DNA of 64,000 bases, taken from the NCBI GenBank assembly GCA_028554645.1, contig JAQOOI010000058.1:620001-684000 (forward strand), in the 5' to 3' direction. This document shows positions 33,154 through 46,296 of the stretch, one piece after another (position 1 is the stretch's first letter; every line of letters starts with the position of its first letter). The DNA comes from Omphalotus guepiniiformis (Eukaryota > Basidiomycota > Agaricomycetes > Agaricales > Omphalotaceae). The position numbers and the translations under genes were made by a program. Below the pieces are notes generated by a model. That model did not search any database and was not told where the DNA came from. It worked only from the letters and a program-made list of their open reading frames with translations.

Positions 33154-36100
33154 TGCTGCTAGCGTCAAACGCTAAATCCAAGCCTAATACAACCACCAGC
33201 CTTCATGGACTCTCTGCGTACCCGCCTTACGAGTCTGACGAGTCAAACCAGTCAAACCATTGATGCATAATGACGAAGGCTTGGGTCAACCGCAACCCAA
33301 CCTATCCTGTCGTTTCTTCTCTCGGAATCTCACCCTGTCATTGTCAATTATGCAATATGTTACAGCTCAGGACGCCCTCCCTCCCTCAGGCCTCAGGCAG
33401 GAGAGGGCCAGTGCGTACGGCCCAATCTATCGTGACTTTCGAAGGGGCTAAGGGGAGCGGGGTTCCGGTTCATTTGCGACTCGGGTGGGAGTTGGGTACC
33501 AGAGGCGGCAGTGGGGTTAGTTGGGCGGAAAAGATCTGTCACTGTCTTTGAGAAGTATTGGAGCTAGAGCGCTAGAGGCCGCGGCACTGGGTACTGGCTG
33601 ATACGACGATATGTCGTTGCTGTAAATCGAGGCGTGGTCGGCGCGTCCTTTGAAACCCCTGTTCCTTCTAGTTCCAGGTTTCGCTCTGTCACCGGGGACG
33701 TACGAGTGACCTCAACTCAGGCTCTGCTGCCTGACGAATTCTTCTCGTATTCTTCAGGCTGCCTCTTCCTCTTCCTCTGCCTCGTCGTCGTCGACCGTCA
33801 TCTACTACGCATATAGGGAATCCTCCTCATCCTCCTTCTCGTCGTCTTCCGTCATCTACTACGCATAGGGCATAGAGGAACTTCTCTCTTGTCCTTGTCT
33901 ACTTGATCAAACATACAAACTTTTCGACGGTTTATCAACTACATATTAGGAAATTGCTAACGGCGAGACGAGAGGAGCCTAAGGGGGTGGGGGTGCGGCA
34001 GGAATGCTCGGTCGACTCTCGAGTTACTCCTGCTGTGATTAGCCTGCGAGGGTTTCCCACTGGGTGAGCCTCCTCACCGCGTTATAAAGGACACTTAACT
34101 CAATACAATACTCAGGATCTAGGGTTATGATCTCTAGGCGACGAGGACGACGGATTCTTCACATCTATTACGCGCAGGACATAGGGAATTCTTTCTATTT
34201 GTCCACTGGAACAAATATTCGAATGGTTTATCAAACTGAGCCTGAGGGGACCACGCATGATGCAGGGAATGCGAGCATGCGGATAAATCCCTGGATTCTA
34301 ATTCAGATTCGGATTTAGTGTGCTCGGTCAAGTCTCGAAAGCCGTTACCCCACTGCGAGGGTTTCTCACTGGGCTAGCCTCCTCACTGCGTTACAACGGA
34401 CATTTAACACTCTATACTCAATACTCAGTATTCAGGGTCACGACCTCAAGGCGACGAGGACGACGAACGATGATGAATTCATCCTCATCTTCATCGTTGT
34501 TCATCATGAGCACTGCTGCGCATAGGAAAGGAATCGACGTTTATGTTTATTAGAAATTGTTAATGCGAAGGCGGGTGGGGTTGCCCTGGCTTACTCTTCT
34601 TATGTATCTCGCGCTATCTCGTCGGTCAGAGACGTTATGCGATGATATCCGCGTCGAGTCACCATTCGAAACTCGTTGCTTGCTTTAGCGCTTAGCGCTT
34701 AGTACTGAACACGACGAGTGGCGACCTCTCGCTCACATAAACGAATCATCCAAACTCCTATCCTGTCGATCGGAGATGCACCTGCACCTGCGCACTCTCT
34801 CAACGATCTTAGATCCCATCCTCATCCTCAGTTTGACCTTCACCTTCTGGAATCTGCGTCCGCCTTGATCATGAACCAAGTACCGTCGTTTTCATCTTTC
34901 GGCCAGTATGGACCATTTATGGACGGACGGACCCCGTGTCCTCGAGTCCTTACTGAAGCAAAGACGCCCTTCCTTCCTTCGACACCCTCCATTGAACGTC
35001 GTCGGTGCTACTTGACCGGCGGCCCAAAGAGATGGAGATAGATGGATGGTGAAGCTGTGATGGTTCGAGGGTTAGTAAGCTGAGGGAGGAATGGAGGGAG
35101 GATTCAGGAAGGTGGAGGTGGAGGTGGAGAGGTCGTTCTTGGGTGGTGGGTAGTGGGGTTGTAAAACGAACGAGGTGGACAACGAGGGGGCGGCAGCGTT
35201 GTGCAGTTGCGCTCGGTCGGAGAATTGAGAGCAGGCAGTGTGCTGGCGCTGTGAGGTCGCGCGAAGGGATTCCGGGTTTCGTTCCACACGTTTGGGTTTC
35301 GGGGGGCCTGGGGCCTGGGGCAGTTTTCAGGTGCTTTTCGCTTTTGCTATGACTGGTTTATCGTATCAATAATTGGTTTCTTTCTTACAGTGGCTCCTCC
35401 TTCGACTTGACAAACGGTGGGCAGCTGCAAGTCCAAAGTAAAGGTCAAGGTCAAGATCTTACCCTCGTAGTTGAGTCGAGTCGAGTCGAATATACCCTTG
35501 CACACCACACCTCCGAGGTTACGCGAAAATACAACACCGACAGAGCGACTCCCTCATGAACGACTCGTAGCTGTTCCAAATTTCTCGGAGTCCCGAGCTA
35601 CGCTACGCTACACGTACCTGCGCACCTCCTCTTGGCAACGATCCTGTCCTCCGCACACCCTTCTTCGTCACACACAGTTTGATCTTCGCATCCTGCATTC
35701 TGGACTCCGCGTCCGAGTCACCTTGAACCCAAACCCAGCTTCTCCATTTGCTCCTGGTTACAACTTCTTCAATTTGAACCGTTTACCGCCCAATGAGCCC
35801 CAAACAAAACTACACTGAAGGAGCCACCCTTCCAACTTTACTTCATGATTTCGAGGGTAATCACAAATCTGTTTGCCGTTGTGGCTGCGACGGAGGACGA
35901 GGTGGTGAGAGCATTAACGATATCGCTCAATAGTCAGTAGGGGTCGGGAGACGATTCGGAGACTTTCGAGTTTGAGAGGACGAAGAGAGCGTGGCTGTCT
36001 TCGTCGTTTCTTCGTCTTCATCTTCGGCTTCTTCGTCTTCGTCTTCATTAGGTTCATTGGTTTGCGATGGCCGCTGCAGCAAGTCCTCGTCCCGCGTTCA

Positions 36101-36266
36101 TATGCAAAAGTTATTTTAGAGTTTGAGAGCTGGAAGAGTGGACCGTCATCGTCGTTTCTTCGTCTTCATCTTTGGCTGCTTCGTCTTCGTCTTCATTAGG
36201 TTCATTGGTTTGCGATGGTCGCTTGCTGCAAGTCCTCGTCCCGCGTTCATATGCAAAAGTTATACG
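33154..36266 (+). repeat. Long dispersed repeat, copy A (about 3.1 kb)
   Basis: Matches copy B (54876-58573) in the same orientation over most of its length, with indels. Clear shared blocks: GCTGCTAGCGT...AAACGCTAAAT at the left end; GGGTACCAGAGGCGGCAGTGG; ACCCCTGTTCCTTCTAGTTC; TTTAGCGCTTAGCGCTTAG; a block with GTTGTAAAACGAACGAGG; and a TTCTTCGTCTTCATC-rich block near the right end. Internal repeats: a segment at about 34016-34130 recurs at about 34320-34440, and the block at about 36000-36110 recurs at about 36150-36262. No long coding frame spans it. It could be a non-autonomous element or part of an old segmental duplication. Confidence 0.7.
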
Positions 36267-37664
36267 TTTACTGTCAGGGCCATTAGCACTTAGCGTACAC
36301 TGGAGCGTGACACGTACGCTGAAGAACTGAAACGTACGCGGTGGTCTCGTGACGACACGTCCATCAATTTGCTAATATTTGCAGCTCGTTGACTCTCATT
36401 TCACGCATCTTCCTCTCACTCTCCCATCATCTCTCGTCGCCGGTCCACACTATCAATTAGCAGTTGAGCTTTAGGGCCCGAAGTAGTCGCTGCTAGATGT
36501 GTTGGTAGGCCGTTCTGTGCACGTATATATCTGCATCTTAGGACCAGACCCCTGGAACTTCATGTCGATAGTGCACCGAGGGATTCTTTTAAATTCAGAC
36601 TCGTGAACCTGACCCCAGGAGCAAGAGCTGATAGCGAAGAACATTCAGGATGATGAACCGGACCTTTGGAGCATCATTTCTGTACTGGAGAGTTTGGATA
36701 GTGTTAACTGGGATGTTGCAATGGCGGTCATGCACCAGATCCTTTTGGCACGCGTCAAAGGTTCGAGGTCGATACACTATGTTGTGAAGGGGCAACCAGA
36801 CACGAACCTGACCTTAGGAGCGTGTCGCGCCCCTTCGAATTGTCATGTTGAGGGGAAAGAAGGACTGTCTGGGTGAGTTCTTGACAATTGGATGTGTTGC
36901 TAAGCGACTTACTATAAATGTGTCTTACAGCGGTAAATCATTTGAGTGCGAAACTGAAAGTACGCTGAGGATGAGTTTGAGCTACTAGTACTCTGAGTGA
37001 GACTTGTTTGTCCACTTCAATGTCCTCGTGTTGTGAAATGATGTCCTCTGTGTTCTGACGGAACATCAAGATGCCCTGGGGCTTGGAAAACAAACCAGTG
37101 TACCATGGGCGGGCACTGGGAAGTACATGCTGCAGTACATTGGCATACATGAGGTGTACGTCATGATACACTGGCATCTGTGAGATGTATGCTGGCATAT
37201 GTGAGGTGTATGCTGCAGTATGCTGGCGTACGTGCGGTATGTCAGACTTATGCTGCAGTAATTGGTATATGTGAACTGGTGTATGTGAGGTCTACCCCGA
37301 TACACTAATATTCATGAGAAGTGGATGCACAGTGTGAATAGGCGGCTTGCATGGTGCATGTGAGACACTCTTCATATATGCGGATGAGGAGCAGCAGCAA
37401 AAGACAGTTAAACGGTGTATTGTGATGCCAAAGGGTATACTCCATAAGGTTTGGTGATTGTACAATGACACATATGCGTTTGTGCGAGCTAACTTGTGCC
37501 AAATGTGGACTTTGTGGGTATTAATTCTGACAAGCAACAAACTTCTTACACCATATATGTATACATTGGTACATGATAGCAATGGGGAATTGTATTACTA
37601 CAAGTTCAACGGGATCAAGAATATTCTTACATTTGAAAGATTCACAAACACTGATCAAGTTTGT
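36267..37664. other. Intergenic region with degenerate short repeats
   Basis: From about 37130 to 37305 the sequence repeats a loose GTATGCTG/TATGTGAGGTGTA pattern, a decayed short-unit array. Between 36540 and 36830 phrases of the type CCTGACCCCAGGAGCA recur with changes. No coding frame recognised. The array lies about 360 bp beyond the 3' end of the E2-domain gene. Confidence 0.4.
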
Positions 37665-40600
37665 TCAGAGGCATTCCAATTCACTTCTCCATTGCTCGCG
37701 TGTCTTTGAGGCATGAGCCTTCACTGCTTCAGCAACTGCATATGCATAGCTTCCATCATCATCATCTACAGGTAACACAAAGTCGTTCATGTTAGCACTA
37801 ATAACAGACAAATCAAACAGAAACACAACACAAGTACTTACAATATTTCATAGAAGCCTGGGTTTCAAGGGGATTTTCCAAATCCGGATGGCTAAAAATT
37901 TGATACACAAGCTGCAACACTGTTACCATGCTCGTTTCGGAGGACCACAAGCGACCTAGCTCAGCAATGCAAACCTACATACACCCCATACAATCAATAA
38001 AGATGCTCAAAGAAAAACCAACTTGACAAATGATCTTACCTTGCCCTGTTTCGAAACCTGGGTGCCAGAAGAACATAGCATGCCAATCTAGAGCCCCACA
38101 ACAAAACAGTACTCACATTAGGATGCATGATAAAGTTGACAAAGCGTATCTGAGGAGGGTCTCTTGGATATCCTGCTGGAAACTCGCAGGTAAGCTGATA
38201 GACACCATTCCGGTATAGACAATCATTGTTTTTAGGAGCCTGTACAACAGATAGTAAACTGTCATGCCTGGATTGAATCAATAACCAAAGAATGAACACA
38301 AACCTCCATGATAATCCTAAAAAATGTCATATCCTTTTCATCAATATAGATATCCATCTGATCCTCTGCTTTTGCGACAAGATTACGAATCTAAACAATT
38401 GTAATAACATGAGACAAAAAATTTGCTAGATACAAGTAAAAAGTCAAACCTCTAACATGATACGCTTAATTCGATTATCTTTGGTTAAGAGCATTCCAGT
38501 GCTAATGTTAGCTGAAGCAATGGGCACAGCACTTTCATGTAGCCTTGCATGATCAGCCCTCTTTGGGAACTGATCCATAGTGACCACATCAGTTGGAAAG
38601 CGCCTCTGGTCTCCATATACACTCCACAGAGTCCACAGATCAGAAACGTGTGCTCTTGATACTATCTTTGGCCTTTCTCCAGAATTAAGAACTGTTTCAA
38701 GATCCTGTTACAATACAAAATATGCTGATGAGAACAATTTATGAAAAGCCAGAAAGAGGTTAATTACAAAGATGCTCAAAGCATCTGTTAAAGATGTTTG
38801 AGGACAGAATCGATACCCGCCTGTCATGAAATGTATATAAATACTTAAGTAAATCACGATCTTTGAAAAAAAATGGACATACCAGTTGCAACTGAGATCC
38901 CATGAAGCAATTGGTTGGCAGAGGGTCCCACCTGGACTGAATCAACGATAATCTTCTCCTGCTGCAGTTTTGCACAGACTTCCACCACAGAAGTCTTCGA
39001 CACAGTGTCTTCACCATCAGAGACCATAATAATTCGTTTCCTTAATGTAGGAAGGTCAGGTCTGTAATTGACCAGCATAGACCTAGCCACATCAAGAGCA
39101 TCATACAATGCTGTGTCCCCATCTGCTTCTACCTTGGCAAGAGTCTCTCCGAATTTCTCAAACAGAGGAGTAAGTTCTTGTGCAATCTGGGCTTGATTAG
39201 AAACTAATAGTCATATGTGTAAAAGAGCTGCACATTGACATCAAGTCAAATCATAAACATACATGTAACAAGGCCAAGCACAAGAGGGATAGAAGTGTCG
39301 AATGAGCACTATGTGAAAAAATTAGTGAAGAAAATACAGGGTAAACTGATTGTGAATGTACCACCCGGTTCAAAAAGACATTGAATAGCTCTTGCATAAG
39401 ATGGAGTCTGGTCAGATGTCTACTCTTTTCCTTTTGAGTAGGTTTATCTTGGCGTATATCAAATTCCAGTTCATGCACATCTGGTGTTCTGATATGCATG
39501 CTAACGTGGTCACCCCTAATAGTGGAATGAAATACAGATCCAAGTCTATGCCTATCACCTGCATCATGGAGATTGCACCTGCATAGTTTTAAGTTCTCAA
39601 ATAAAACAAAGTGGCAAGTGCATGAACGTACCATACTGCCAGATCTGAGGGAGGCCGGAATACAACATGTGCATAATAGCACAATGCAATGACTGTTACC
39701 TCTCTAGGAAGCAAAAGGGTCCTTGCAATGTTAGACCGAGACTTGTGCACTGTAAACACATAAGATTCCCGAGTATGGGGCCTTGCATATTGTAGCTCAA
39801 TTGTACCGCCCTTGGCAAGCTCTGTTGATGCTAAGGTTACATTGTCGGACATACTCATGATCATATTACCAGGCCAGACACTCTTGACCTTTAGCATGAA
39901 GCTATCATACTTTGCATTGGTTGCACGACTTGCCAGAGAATAGAGTTTTCGAGTTGTTGTTGTCGCAAGGAGTCTCCATGTGGTGGATTTTCCATCATGG
40001 AAGAGGGTCACATACACAACCTTGCCCTTGATATTCATTTGTTGAGGAGCTTGCAGATCTTCTCCAGATACCTAAGATTTGAGAAGATACATCAGTCTAG
40101 ATCCACTGCACATCTTCTATTGTTAGTATCATGATGTGCTTACCCATTTTGCAATGACATTCTGTAGCTGAAGTGAAGACAAGTAATGTTCAACAAATGG
40201 ACCTTTGGGCCAATTTTCAAGACTCTCAAACCAATTGAGGGAGCTCTGGCTGACATAGATATTTGAAGGTGCATTGTTTGGAACCCTAGGTCTGACAAGT
40301 ATATCGCCAGTTCTATGAAACCCTTTAATTGTTGAAAGGATAATATCAAAATCTTCTGCTTACTTTGGATCCATGAATCCACGTGGAATACCAAATACTT
40401 CTCCACCAACAAGTTCCTTGCTGTCCACATTGGATTCAGAGACAATCTCCTTCAAATAATCTGCCATTATATCTTTGCGTTTACTACATGCCCACGCAAA
40501 ACAAGCAAGCTAGAAATTGCATATGTGTAAAAGGAACATGGGACAAAAACTAACAACATACATTTTGATTCTCATCAACTCTCTCATCAGAGAGTGTAGA

Positions 40601-42003
40601 AGCTCTTGGGTCTTCATGCAAATCTCTACGTGCAGTAATCCTGAGCTCTTCAAGAAGTTCCATACTAGCTTGTTGTCTGTGCTGTGAAAGTGAAAAACTA
40701 TGACCATTTGGCTTTGCTGCAACAAAATCCACATATGCTTTCCAGGCGTGGTGAGTGGTCCAATGATGTTGATTCAGTATCAATTTAGCTATGAATCAGA
40801 GAGTTTCTTTAACATATGATCAATATAGAAACCAACACTACTAACCTCGATGAAGTCTTTCTGCTGCATCATATTCATATATCAACTCATGGATACATCT
40901 ATCTTCTTCCGCCTCACGCACATCAGCCTCTTCTCTTGGCCGATTTTGAGGACTATTGCCAATGCCAGAAGCCATAGACATTGATCGGCTAAGATCCAAG
41001 CACAGCACAATAGCCTATATAAATTCAAGAAGTAAGAGTCAAGTTATACAGGACATTCAAAATAAGAGGTGTGGTGGAAGAAAGAAAGGATATAAGAAGG
41101 AGAGTGAAAGTGTGAAAGCATGCAATTGATACCTCTTCAGGATCCCGATATGTGACCTCACTCCCACTAAAACTGTCCAGCTCCCAAGTCCCCTCTGCCT
41201 TCCTCAATGGTACAATTTTATCAAGGGCATATGCAACATCATTAATGTCAACCTCTGTATCTCCTCCACAGCTGCATTTCCACAATTAATACTATAGAAA
41301 GAGAAGAAATTATCATATCACTCACGTTGGTCTGAAAAAGTTAACATCTTTAGTAGAACCACATCCACGTCCAGTGAACACTGCTATGAATCCCTACAAT
41401 TCAAAAAGCATTCATTGATTTATTCCCACTGGTAAAGGTGTAAAATGTACCTTCTCATCAAGGACCAACTGTGGTGGAACAATAGCTGGCGCTTTCAAAT
41501 CCAATGGTGCCCTTGTAACCAACTCACTCCTATTTGTACTCCGAATTGCCCTAATGAAGTCTTTTCTGGCACTCTCCAATGTAAATGCATAGGATGGTGG
41601 AGGTACACTGATTTGCGATGGGTGTAGAATAGCCATTGAAGTTCTGCTAGTAGTATTGGAGGCACTCGTACTAATGGCAGTGGCACGAATGACATTGAGT
41701 ACAAGGCTGGAGGACGGAAGCTCAGAAATAAGTCCTGACACACTTGCATCCAGATTACTCTTAGGCCGATAGAGGTCTCCACCTGGACGGTGCAGTTCAG
41801 CGAAGCTCCGTTCAGTGAGGATTCCTTCAAAGAGCACCGGATCGAGAAGGCGATTTCGTGAGGATATGCATGTGAGGGGAACATATTCAACAGGTGATTC
41901 TGATGCTGATAAGTCAGATAAATCACCACGTGATAACGAACTGAGAGCAAAAAGAGGAGCATCTGCTGGTGGGAGAATCTGGCCAACATCAGCAAAACCT
42001 ACG
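37665..42003 (-). CDS. 3' half of a vWA plus ubiquitin-conjugating (E2) domain protein, interrupted
   Basis: This multi-exon part has no start codon of its own; it opens in mid-frame at 42003 (VGFADVGQILPP) next to the transposon end. In order: a Ser/Pro-rich region; FTGRGCGSTKDVNFFRPTCGG; a vWA domain with the metal-site motif DLSRSMS (about 40980), a long insert, GDTALYDAL and IIMVSDGEDT (about 39050); then a complete E2 fold with TFFRIIMEAP, FPAGYPRDPPQIRF, MHPN and GKVCIAELGRLW. The E2 cysteine lies eight residues after the Asn of HPN, as in active enzymes. The stop is TGA at 37665. E2 enzymes carry ubiquitin (or relatives) to targets; fused vWA and E2 suggests a self-contained conjugation factor. 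The 5' half is at 51207-54107. Confidence 0.75.
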
Positions 42004-42339
42004 TAAACATATAAGGGATTATTTTATACAGTACTTGTTATGATTATCAGAATGATATGTTTTGATTTTAAGAGTGTTACATCAAGACCCCCTAGTTTGT
42101 TATAGTCTTAGAAGCTTATTATAACCTGATTAGAACCCAAGGAATAATAGTCATTCTTACAATGAATAATGATAATTGTCACAAATTTTAAGTGATACAA
42201 AGGTTTTCAAAGAAGGTCATGGATACTGGAGATTACAACATATTTTGAGGGAAGTAAACATGTTATAGAAGTTACAATACATTTCCAATACATTTTAATG
42301 GTTACCATGAATGCTAGACAGTATGACATATTGTTAGTG

Positions 42340-42570
42340 TTATAACACATACCAGACATTACCATGCATAGTGGACATTATAACACATACCAGACATTCC
42401 CATGCATAGTGGACATTATAACACATACCAGGCATTACCATGTATAGTGGACATTACAACATGTACTAGACATTACCATGTATAGTGGACCTTACAACAC
42501 ATACTAGACATTACTACACATACCAGACCTTACTACATGTACCAAACCTTACAACACATACTGGACCTTA
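42340..42570 (+). repeat. Left subterminal repeat array of the transposon
   Basis: Four to five units of about 49 bp built on GACATTACCATGCATAGTGG and ACATTATAACACATACCA, decaying to the right into CCTTACAACACATACT. Such arrays are typical transposase-binding regions in CACTA-like elements; that role is inference here. Confidence 0.75.
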
Positions 42571-42729
42571 ACAACATATCATTTTATTCACTCAATAATA
42601 AGATTCTAAGCACACAATAAAATTCTAAGCACATCCTTGTATTGAGTCCATAACTAGCAAAGTATCTTGAAAAAACAGGCAGTAACAAACAGCAAGCGAG
42701 CATGTAAAAAGCAAGGATAAAGAGACCAT

Positions 42730-44614
42730 TCATAACCCATCATCACCAGAAACAGCAAAACCATCGTCTTGAGAAGCCACACGTTCAACTTGTTCATCCT
42801 GTTGTCCGTTGCCTTGTTCATCCTCGAGTGGGTCCGGTTCATACTCGAGTGGGTCTAGTTCATCCTGTTGTCCGTCAAACTGACCTTCTTCATCCTTGGA
42901 GTTAACGTCGAAATTCCCTTGGTCAAACTCATCGCGAATACGTTTGACATCATCATTGAGGTCGTCATCCACCGCATCCTCTGGCACATCTGAAAATACC
43001 TGACTGTGTTCATGCGTGAGTGGCAAGTAATCACACAAGAAAGAAAACTTACCGATTCCACCACTCGAAAAGTTTTTCGCGCCACTCTGACGGTGCATCC
43101 GCAAGTACTGCCATAACGTTCTGGTACAGCCGACAAAAGCTGTACTTCCCATCCTTCGCCGCCCAACTCTCTTTCGTGCATAAACTAAAATAGACCTTTT
43201 GAAGCAGATATTAGTACGGTCTACATGGGATGATATTTTCTTACCTGAACCACAATGTATGCAATCGTATGGGAAGTCACGGAATAGAGACGATGGATTT
43301 TTGAGTTACTAGATCTCGTTGCCATTGCCTGAGATTCAAGTGACGAGCTGGGACTGGTCCAAATGCAACGAAAAGCCTGAGGATGACCTGAAGTGAAGCG
43401 CAGCGGGAAATTGAAGGCCTTCAAAACTCACACGGATAAGAAGGTAGCCTCGAAAGAGTCCATCGACATGGTTGCCGGGGTGGAACAAGGAGAGATCGTA
43501 CACAAAGGCAGGGAACTTATTATGGTGAAGGCGATAGTCTTTATGTCTTGCTTGGATTAATTTACGTGTTCTAAAAATCACATCAGTATCAACAGTGGCT
43601 GTAAAAGTAAGCTTACCTGATACGATCCTCTTCAGGGTCAAACTTGAGGGCCTGGATATGCTCAAAGGGGCAAAGGAGTTCAGCAATGACCGGATGATTC
43701 ACGCCGCGATCACTTTTACTACTTCCAACAATCGCTGGAACCAAAACACTATCCATCTCAAGGGTTTCAGGGTTGTTGGGGATTAGGGAAGCGATAGTAT
43801 AACGGAGTGTATTGGTATCGTTACGGCGAGCGTCTCGACATCCTCTTTGTATCTAGTATAGAGTGGTGAGGTTAAGGGAAACACAAAGTCAAAGAAGACG
43901 TACGGTTTTGATGATCGTGTTTAGCGTTTCGCTATCGTCGTACGCCATACAATCTTCAACACGTTGTCGCAAGGGGGGGTAGCGATCCATGAGGAGGTTG
44001 TAAGCGCACAGATAAAACTCTTTGTCTGAGTCAGGCCTGCCCAGTAATAGATATTAGTACAAATAAAGGACCAGATCTATGCGCATACATTTGTTCCCCT
44101 GGGTCTTCAACGTCCATGATGTCGTCTTCGTCCTCGTTGCTATGATCTAGGGCACCTGTTCCTGCCTTGTGGGCCGCCTCTTGAGCCCTCCGAGCTTCTT
44201 CAGTCAGGCCAAGACGTATGCAGGCATCAATGTTGTCAAAGAAGAGTTCGATACCCCGGGGGTAAAAGGCGCCGATTTTGCGAAAATATATAAGGACGTT
44301 TGAACTATGGGGAGGTCAGCAGATTACAGCTTTTGTAGTGAGGGTACGAACGGCTTGTTTTTTTCTTTTTCAGCAGCTCGGGCGAACCTATCAAAATTTC
44401 GACGTCTGTTGCGCTCCTGGATGTCTTCTTTTTCTCGATCCGTACCAGCTTGCATCGGCGTTTTGTTTCGATTTGCTTGAGGTTGAGTTTGAGGCAACTG
44501 TTTAGTTGACGAAGAACGATCCCGGGATTGATTTGGGCGAGTGGGAGAGCGTGAGCGTGAGCGAGCGTCAGGCGTTATGACAATGCGACGGTCAGAGCGA
44601 GATGGGCCAGGCAT
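42730..44614 (-). CDS. DUF6698-type protein carried by the transposon
   Basis: About eight exons from the ATG at 44614 (MPGPSRSDRRIVI) to the TGA at 42730. After a basic Ser/Arg/Pro-rich leader comes the conserved core of this Agaricomycete family: GAFYPRGIELFFDNIDACI, YNLLMDRYPPLRQRVEDCM, RGCRDARRNDTNTLRYTI, VGSSKSDRGVNHP, LFRGYLLIR, and TSHTIAYIVVQVYFSLCTKESW. An acidic Asp/Glu/Gln tail with repeated DEL/DEQ units ends it. The function of DUF6698 is unknown; the family is frequent near transposons in mushrooms. The first intron removes 44305-44387. It lies inside the inferred element, transcribed away from the transposase, so it may be an accessory gene. Confidence 0.78.
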
Positions 44615-46296
44615 GGTGGTGGAAAGAAAGAGAGGTGGGGAAATTCGTTTTTTCAGCGCTTCAGCCACAACGCGTCGTCGAAACCACGTGACCACGTTAC
44701 ACGGCCGACCAGTTCTGACAACACTGGTTGCCTCTGCTTTTCTTCCGATGCCACTCAATCCAGCACGCCCCCCTCACCTCTCATTTCCGCGTAGTCCAAG
44801 GAGCGAAGATCCCAGGAAGGAAGAAAGCGTAGCTGGATTAACTTGGGTTTTGCTTGGAAAATCAACTGACATCGGTGGTGCCATCGCCAAAGTTCGCAAA
44901 GTCAATCGTAGGAAGACCAGCAAGTAAAGCTCCCGGCATCGTTCAAATAGTTTGAGGATGGAAGGGAAGGCGAAGACGAAGACGAAGACGACTCGCAAGA
45001 AGGTGAGTTTTTGTTTAACAAGTGTGGCGCGTTGATATCGACGATTCGAACTTGCAGATCCTTTCTCTCATACACACGCGTATAGTCGTTCTTCGAACTC
45101 CCATGCCGTCCGTCGGATTACTACGCGACTATGTCAACGAACGAACACCGTGACGTTGCAACGTCGAAGAGAAATCCCTCCTTTCCTGGTCATCCAAGTC
45201 CCTCAGGCTATAGTCATCATCACCACCACCGTGACTACCATCAATCTCATTCAGTGCCGGCGCAACCACCTAATTCTACCACCGTTAGTTCCGGTACGGT
45301 CGTCCCAATGTCTTCTCATACGGAACCCAGGACTTCGAACCACTACCATCGGCACTATCGTTATGACGAGCACGACTCTAGATCTCATCTGGGTGCACCT
45401 GCGACTAGCAATTCTAGCGCCACCACTCACACCATGGCCAACGGGCGTCACGTTGGACATGATTCTACCACCGCTACTGGTACTATGACCTCTGCCACTG
45501 CTGCGACTATGGTTCCTCAGGATTCTTCTACATGTACAATCTGTCCTCGTCCCCTCTTATCCATAAATACATCCTATACTGCTCTTACATCAACATCACC
45601 TTACGATCATCGTGACACAAATACTTCGCGTCGCATCCCTACCAGCACTCCCACTACTACCGCTACAACTACTAAAACGAGTCCGACATACCCTGTCCGA
45701 AGAGTCTTTTTCAGCATACTTGACTATATTCCCAGCTCATCAGATATGTATATACCCAGTTGTAGACATGCAATACAAAAAACCTGACGAGTAGACTAGA
45801 CGCAAACGTGCGTTGTCTCTCGATGCTCACATCGTGGGGTGCGAATCCAGTACTAACGGCCCCGGTCGGTAGGGATGTATTCTTAGATGTACATGCGTAC
45901 ACGTTCGTAGCAATTTTAGTGCGTATATATAATTGTACACCACATCATGTGTGTTTCATATAAAAGAATTCTAGTAGGGTATAGTTTGCACGTTCACCAG
46001 AAATGAACTCCAGTTGTATATGAATTGTACTACATCACAAGATCAGTTCCGTGCCCATTTCGAGCTAGTATATATATCATTGGCCTTCTGCCTGCACAAC
46101 CTTTCCCCCCAACTAAGATAACCAAGGTATGCTTATCCCACTTATGTTTTTCCTTACTTATTACTTGTACCTAGCTTAACTGACTGTGTACATCTAGGTA
46201 CTACAGTTCTCTCCTATATACTTGTGTTTCCTAATAGACCTTATATCACTTCTTGAATAGTGCTACTTTCAAGACTAATCTGTTGCAGATCCTCCC
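44615..46296. other. Divergent spacer inside the transposon
   Basis: Between the DUF6698 gene and the transposase. It contains short frames (44748-44927, beginning MPLNPARPPHLSF; and about 44959-45003, beginning MEGKAKTKTKTTRKK before a GTGAGT donor) and the low-complexity frame 45131-45787. TATATATA stretches occur near 45924 and 46068. Confidence 0.35.
45131..45787 (+). CDS. Low-complexity His/Ser/Thr-rich protein, doubtful
   Basis: An uninterrupted 218-codon frame with an ATG start (MSTNEHRDVATSKRNPSFPG). It is rich in His, Ser and Thr with runs such as SHHHHHRDYH, and has one CTICPRPLL cysteine pair. No family recognised. Its length exceeds most chance frames here, but the composition follows a simple CAC/ACT-rich DNA bias. 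It might be one exon of a small transposon-borne gene whose first exon ends at about 45003, or no gene at all. Confidence 0.3.
   Translation: MSTNEHRDVATSKRNPSFPGHPSPSGYSHHHHHRDYHQSHSVPAQPPNSTTVSSGTVVPMSSHTEPRTSNHYHRHYRYDEHDSRSHLGAPATSNSSATTHTMANGRHVGHDSTTATGTMTSATAATMVPQDSSTCTICPRPLLSINTSYTALTSTSPYDHRDTNTSRRIPTSTPTTTATTTKTSPTYPVRRVFFSILDYIPSSSDMYIPSCRHAIQKT

Noticed and set aside
35072..35352. Pro/Ser-rich frames in repeat copy A
   Set aside because: Not preserved as the same protein in copy B; low-complexity by-products.
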